Shown here piece by piece: positions 7,314 through 9,676 of a stretch of DNA of 9,676 nt. Under the pieces are notes generated by a model. It saw only the letters and a program-made list of their open reading frames with translations, ran no database searches and had not been told where the DNA came from. How positions within the stretch are numbered: position 1 is the first letter of the stretch; each line of letters begins with the position of its first letter. Source of the stretch: JAVBKX01 sp031553835 (GTDB lineage: Bacteria; Bacteroidota; Bacteroidia; Bacteroidales; Azobacteroidaceae). The stretch spans positions 1 to 9,676 of the forward strand of contig JAVBKX010000057.1 in the NCBI GenBank assembly GCA_031553835.1. Reading direction: 5' to 3'. Both the position numbers and the translations under genes were made by a program.

Positions 7314-8312
7314 TTAAATGTTAATAGCTTTATTTTCCTCTAAAGAATTATCCAAATCATTGGGAGATATTTCTTTATTTGCACTTATTACAGCTTTTTT
7401 TGCAGCATCATTAGCAATTTTGACCACAATGGCATAGGACATTCCTATCATTTTTTTTGAGTAGCTTTCAAGATCAATCTCACTACTCAATTTCAATGCA
7501 GAAAAAGAAGTTTTAAGGAGTTCTGCTATTTCTTTTTCACTGGGCTTGGGTAATTCAATAAAGTCATCAAATCTTCTAAAAAGGGCTTTATCTAAACTAC
7601 CTTCCAAATTAGTGGTTGCAATTAAAATTCCTTCTCCATTATATTCTTCGAGTAATCCAAGTAATATATTTACAATTCGGTGAATTTCTCCAACATCATT
7701 GGAACTGTTATTCCTTTGTTTTCCTATAATGTCAAACTCATCAAGTAATAACACACAAGGATAATCTTCAATACTATCAAACAAATTTTGAAGATTTGAA
7801 GCTGATTCTCCTAAATATGATGAAATGATAGTATCAAATCGTACTTTATAAAAAGGTAAGCCTAAATCCCAAGCTATTCTTTCCGCTCCCATTGACTTTC
7901 CGCATCCGGAAGAACCATAAAAAAGAATCTTTTTACGTGGTTTTAACCCATGATGTGCAAGCCGCTCTCTTGCAAGGTATTCTTTCTCAATCCTGATTAT
8001 TTTGCTTTCAACGTCAGACATAAGAACCATTTCATGTCTAAGATTCTCATGTTCAATAAAAGTGGCTAATGGTAATTTGTACCGTCTGTCAATCGGTATC
8101 GAGAATTTATTATCCTTTGCAAGTTTTAAGGAGGGACTTAAAACCTTTTCTTTTGAAAAATTTGTTTTTAGGATAATCTCTAATTTGTCAGCTAACTTTA
8201 TATGCCCCTTTCGTTTTTCTTCTTCGATGATACTATAGGCTACTCGAATTAAAGGAGTATCTTCGCTACCTTCAATAGATTTAAACAACCGTGTGAGCAA
8301 TACCTGATTCAT
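7314..8312 (-). CDS. ietA: AAA+ ATPase IetA, partner of the S8 peptidase
   Basis: A 332-aa AAA+ ATPase of the FtsH/spastin-like classical type. Residues 1 to about 90 are an N-terminal helical region without a recognised domain. The AAA+ core follows: Walker A GSSGCGKS (133-140), pore-loop-like SSYLGES (164-170), Walker B LLLDEFD (188-194) with D191/E192, sensor 1 TTN (233-235), arginine-finger RRFD (246-249) and the lid with GMSYAIVVKIANDAAKKA (290-307). All catalytic residues are intact, so it should hydrolyse ATP as a ring oligomer. The gene lies directly upstream of ietS with one base between stop and start, the gene order of IetAS systems. The likely role is sensing infection or delivering and remodelling substrates for the protease; the division of labour is inference. 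The ATG at 8312-8310 has an A-rich leader and a -7-type box just upstream. It is AT-rich like ietS and unlike the neighbouring gene at 8392. Confidence 0.86.
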   Translation of the reverse strand: MNQVLLTRLFKSIEGSEDTPLIRVAYSIIEEEKRKGHIKLADKLEIILKTNFSKEKVLSPSLKLAKDNKFSIPIDRRYKLPLATFIEHENLRHEMVLMSDVESKIIRIEKEYLARERLAHHGLKPRKKILFYGSSGCGKSMGAERIAWDLGLPFYKVRFDTIISSYLGESASNLQNLFDSIEDYPCVLLLDEFDIIGKQRNNSSNDVGEIHRIVNILLGLLEEYNGEGILIATTNLEGSLDKALFRRFDDFIELPKPSEKEIAELLKTSFSALKLSSEIDLESYSKKMIGMSYAIVVKIANDAAKKAVISANKEISPNDLDNSLEENKAINI

Positions 8313-8327
8313 CTATCCTATTTTTTG

Positions 8328-8335
8328 CAAAGTTA
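8328..8335 (-). promoter_or_regulatory. Candidate promoter of ietA-ietS
   Basis: Read on the minus strand this is TAACTTTG, a full TAnnTTTG -7 box. It lies 15 bases from the ietA start codon and would give a very short leader of about 10 bases. No TTG element is found at the usual -33 spacing. If active, it lets ietAS be expressed independently of the RadA-like gene upstream, from which it is separated by 79 AT-rich bases. Confidence 0.4.
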
Positions 8336-8391
8336 CAATTTTTAATCTAAATATAATTTATGAAACTATCTTCTATTTCATTAAATTTTTT

Positions 8392-9675
8392 TTAATCTTT
8401 TTGCCATATAGATAATGTGTTTTTCCCTCCAAACCTGCTTTTCAACGCTCTTGCCTTTCCATCCTCACAGAATATTTCCACGTCCACCGCATGTTGCCAA
8501 TTCTTTTCGCCCAAGAATTTCCCGTCTTTAGTGGTTTGGAACAACAACACCCACGACAGTCGTGGATACAGCTTTGCAGCTTGCTCAAATTTCGGTAAAT
8601 CCATTTGCATGGAGTTGGCCGAATCACAGAACACAAAATCATATTCAACCAAGCGAGGCGGGAGCGTTTTGGTGATAAACAGGTTCGGATGAAAGGCATT
8701 CAGACGGGTCATTTTTTCGTGGAGGGTGGCGCCAGCGCCTTCCTCGTTGGCAACATACAATACCCGTTTGTTCAGCGTTCCCGCAAGGTAGCGGGCAAAC
8801 TCAATCGCTAAAGTCGATTTGCCCGAACCGCCCGTTCCCCATATCATTGCTTTGAATGGAACGGACGGATCGCCGATCAGTTGCAACCATTTTCCCGTGA
8901 AACCCATCAGGCGAAAAGAGGCGTTTTTGAAATCGGTGGCCGAAAGGATTTTGTTGTCGGAAGTATTTGCGGGAACGGTTGGTAATTCACCCAACCCGCT
9001 CAATCCTGCCAACCCGTACAATCCTTGCAATGCCATTTCGTTGATGGTCGGCTCGCTGGTTTTTCCGCTCAGGTAATTTTTCAGGCTTTTGGTGATGTTG
9101 GCAATGGCATCTTTAGCCGTTGCCGAAAATTCGGACTTCTCGATTTTCTTCAGCAGCGTTTGTGCTTTCTCTTTCAATCCCGTCTTTGTGTCATTCAGTA
9201 TGTTGATGTATTGTTTGATCACCACCACATGATCAGCCCACCGCATGTTGCACTGTGTTTTCAGTTCCGCAAGTTTGGCGACAGGTATTTCGTAGGTTTT
9301 TGTGCCGCTTTTCATGTCGTTATAGAAAGCGATCAATCGGCTTTGCATATACTCGATGTGCGGTGCATATTCCGAGGCTTTGCGGATTTTACGTTCCGTG
9401 ATCGCTTTCTGTATGCGTTTGATGAACGTATACACCTGTGTTTTGGTCTTTACTTTACCGTTCCACCCGATATACGATTTGATGAACGTCACGGCCAACG
9501 GCAATTCGGTTACTTCATTTTCGGTTTTTGATTTTCGATTTTTGATTGCCAATTCCCGTTCAGGCTTTGTTTCATCGGTTACGGGTGCGGTTTTCGGAAT
9601 ACGCACCGCTTCCGTTTTGTTTTTCGGTACTTCTTTCCGCGATTCGGATTGTTTATTTGATTTTTCTCCGATCAT
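8392..9675 (-). CDS. RadA/Sms-like RecA-fold ATPase with novel N-terminal region (start may lie outside window)
   Basis: A P-loop ATPase of at least 427 aa. The C-terminal half is RecA-like: Walker A GTGGSGKST (280-288), an acidic pair in VANEEGAG (308-315) where the catalytic Glu is expected, and Walker B YDFVFCDSAN (345-354) with D351. Then comes TTKDGKFLGEKNWQHAVD (381-398), which parallels the RadA VTKEG...AGP..LEH.VD region, and KSRFG (412-416), matching RadA's KNRFG motif. It lacks RadA's N-terminal zinc finger and C-terminal Lon-like domain, so it is a relative rather than housekeeping RadA. Residues 1-58 are charged and probably disordered, 60-205 are helical and basic with no recognised domain, and 216-230 are Gly/Leu-rich. 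A role in DNA recombination or replication of an accessory element is plausible but inferred. The ATG at 9675-9673 is only one base from the window edge, so a start further upstream cannot be excluded. It is GC-richer than ietAS. Confidence 0.7.
   Translation of the reverse strand: MIGEKSNKQSESRKEVPKNKTEAVRIPKTAPVTDETKPERELAIKNRKSKTENEVTELPLAVTFIKSYIGWNGKVKTKTQVYTFIKRIQKAITERKIRKASEYAPHIEYMQSRLIAFYNDMKSGTKTYEIPVAKLAELKTQCNMRWADHVVVIKQYINILNDTKTGLKEKAQTLLKKIEKSEFSATAKDAIANITKSLKNYLSGKTSEPTINEMALQGLYGLAGLSGLGELPTVPANTSDNKILSATDFKNASFRLMGFTGKWLQLIGDPSVPFKAMIWGTGGSGKSTLAIEFARYLAGTLNKRVLYVANEEGAGATLHEKMTRLNAFHPNLFITKTLPPRLVEYDFVFCDSANSMQMDLPKFEQAAKLYPRLSWVLLFQTTKDGKFLGEKNWQHAVDVEIFCEDGKARALKSRFGGKNTLSIWQKD
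8993..9037 (-). repeat. Nine-base imperfect tandem repeat encoding Gly-Leu tripeptides
   Basis: On the plus strand, five consecutive 9-base units begin with AA: aacccgctc, aatcctgcc, aacccgtac, aatccttgc and the degenerate aatgccatt. On the coding strand they give LQGLYGLAGLSGLG, a GLx repeat linking the helical N-terminal region to the RecA-like domain of the ATPase. In-frame units allow the linker to change length without a frameshift. Confidence 0.65.
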
Positions 9676-9676
9676 G

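Noticed and set aside
8380..8396. Hairpin ATTAAA-TTTTT-TTTAAT at the end of the RadA-like gene
   Set aside because: The stem is six A/T pairs only, overlaps the stop codon and has no following U-run in the direction of transcription, so it is unlikely to terminate.
9025..9531. 168-residue open frame on the plus strand
   Set aside because: It is antisense to the RadA-like ATPase and its Cys/Phe/His-rich product looks like a shadow translation; the minus-strand frame carries the real motifs.
8392..9675. Housekeeping RadA/Sms
   Set aside because: The zinc finger and Lon-like C-terminal domain are missing and the N-terminal 250 residues are unrelated; only the RecA-like core resembles RadA.

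Overview
The window most likely comes from a Bacteroidota chromosome or integrated element, probably Bacteroidales. The -7-type promoter box TAnnTTTG occurs upstream of three genes, starts lack Shine-Dalgarno sequences and sit in A-rich leaders, and the coding style fits that group. This is inferred from sequence features only; no database search was possible.

Layout. Positions 1-459 hold the C-terminal ATP-binding domain of a sensor histidine kinase cut by the window edge. Two small unrecognised genes follow on the plus strand (545-733 and 765-1106), the first behind a good promoter, and then a small unrecognised gene on the minus strand (1134-1451). After a 211-base AT-rich intergenic stretch comes a large plus-strand gene (1663-4806) for a single-chain restriction-modification enzyme of the type IIG/type ISP-like class. 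It has an N-terminal PD-(D/E)xK nuclease, an N6-adenine methyltransferase core (NPPY) and a C-terminal specificity region. Convergent to it, on the minus strand, lie a subtilisin-like S8 peptidase (4853-7312) and, immediately upstream of it with one base between stop and start, an AAA+ ATPase (7314-8312). This pair matches the IetAS anti-phage system (AAA+ ATPase plus subtilisin) reported by Gao et al. 2020. Further upstream on the same strand is a RadA/Sms-like RecA-fold ATPase gene (8392-9675) that reaches the window edge.

How the genes fit together. The centre is a small defence island with two independent strategies. The restriction enzyme acts on unmodified DNA. IetAS acts on protein: the ATPase is presumed to sense or remodel something during infection and the cytoplasmic serine protease to cleave it. 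Base composition, judged by eye, supports assembly from different sources. The histidine kinase and the RadA-like gene are GC-richer. ietA, ietS, the intergenic stretch and the specificity part of the restriction enzyme (about 3520-4250) are clearly AT-rich.

The parts least explained by known families are the three small genes at the left, the N-terminal 200 residues of the RadA-like ATPase with its Gly-Leu tripeptide-repeat linker, and the roughly 290-residue N-terminal region of IetS. No tRNA, rRNA, CRISPR array, insertion sequence or integrase was seen.
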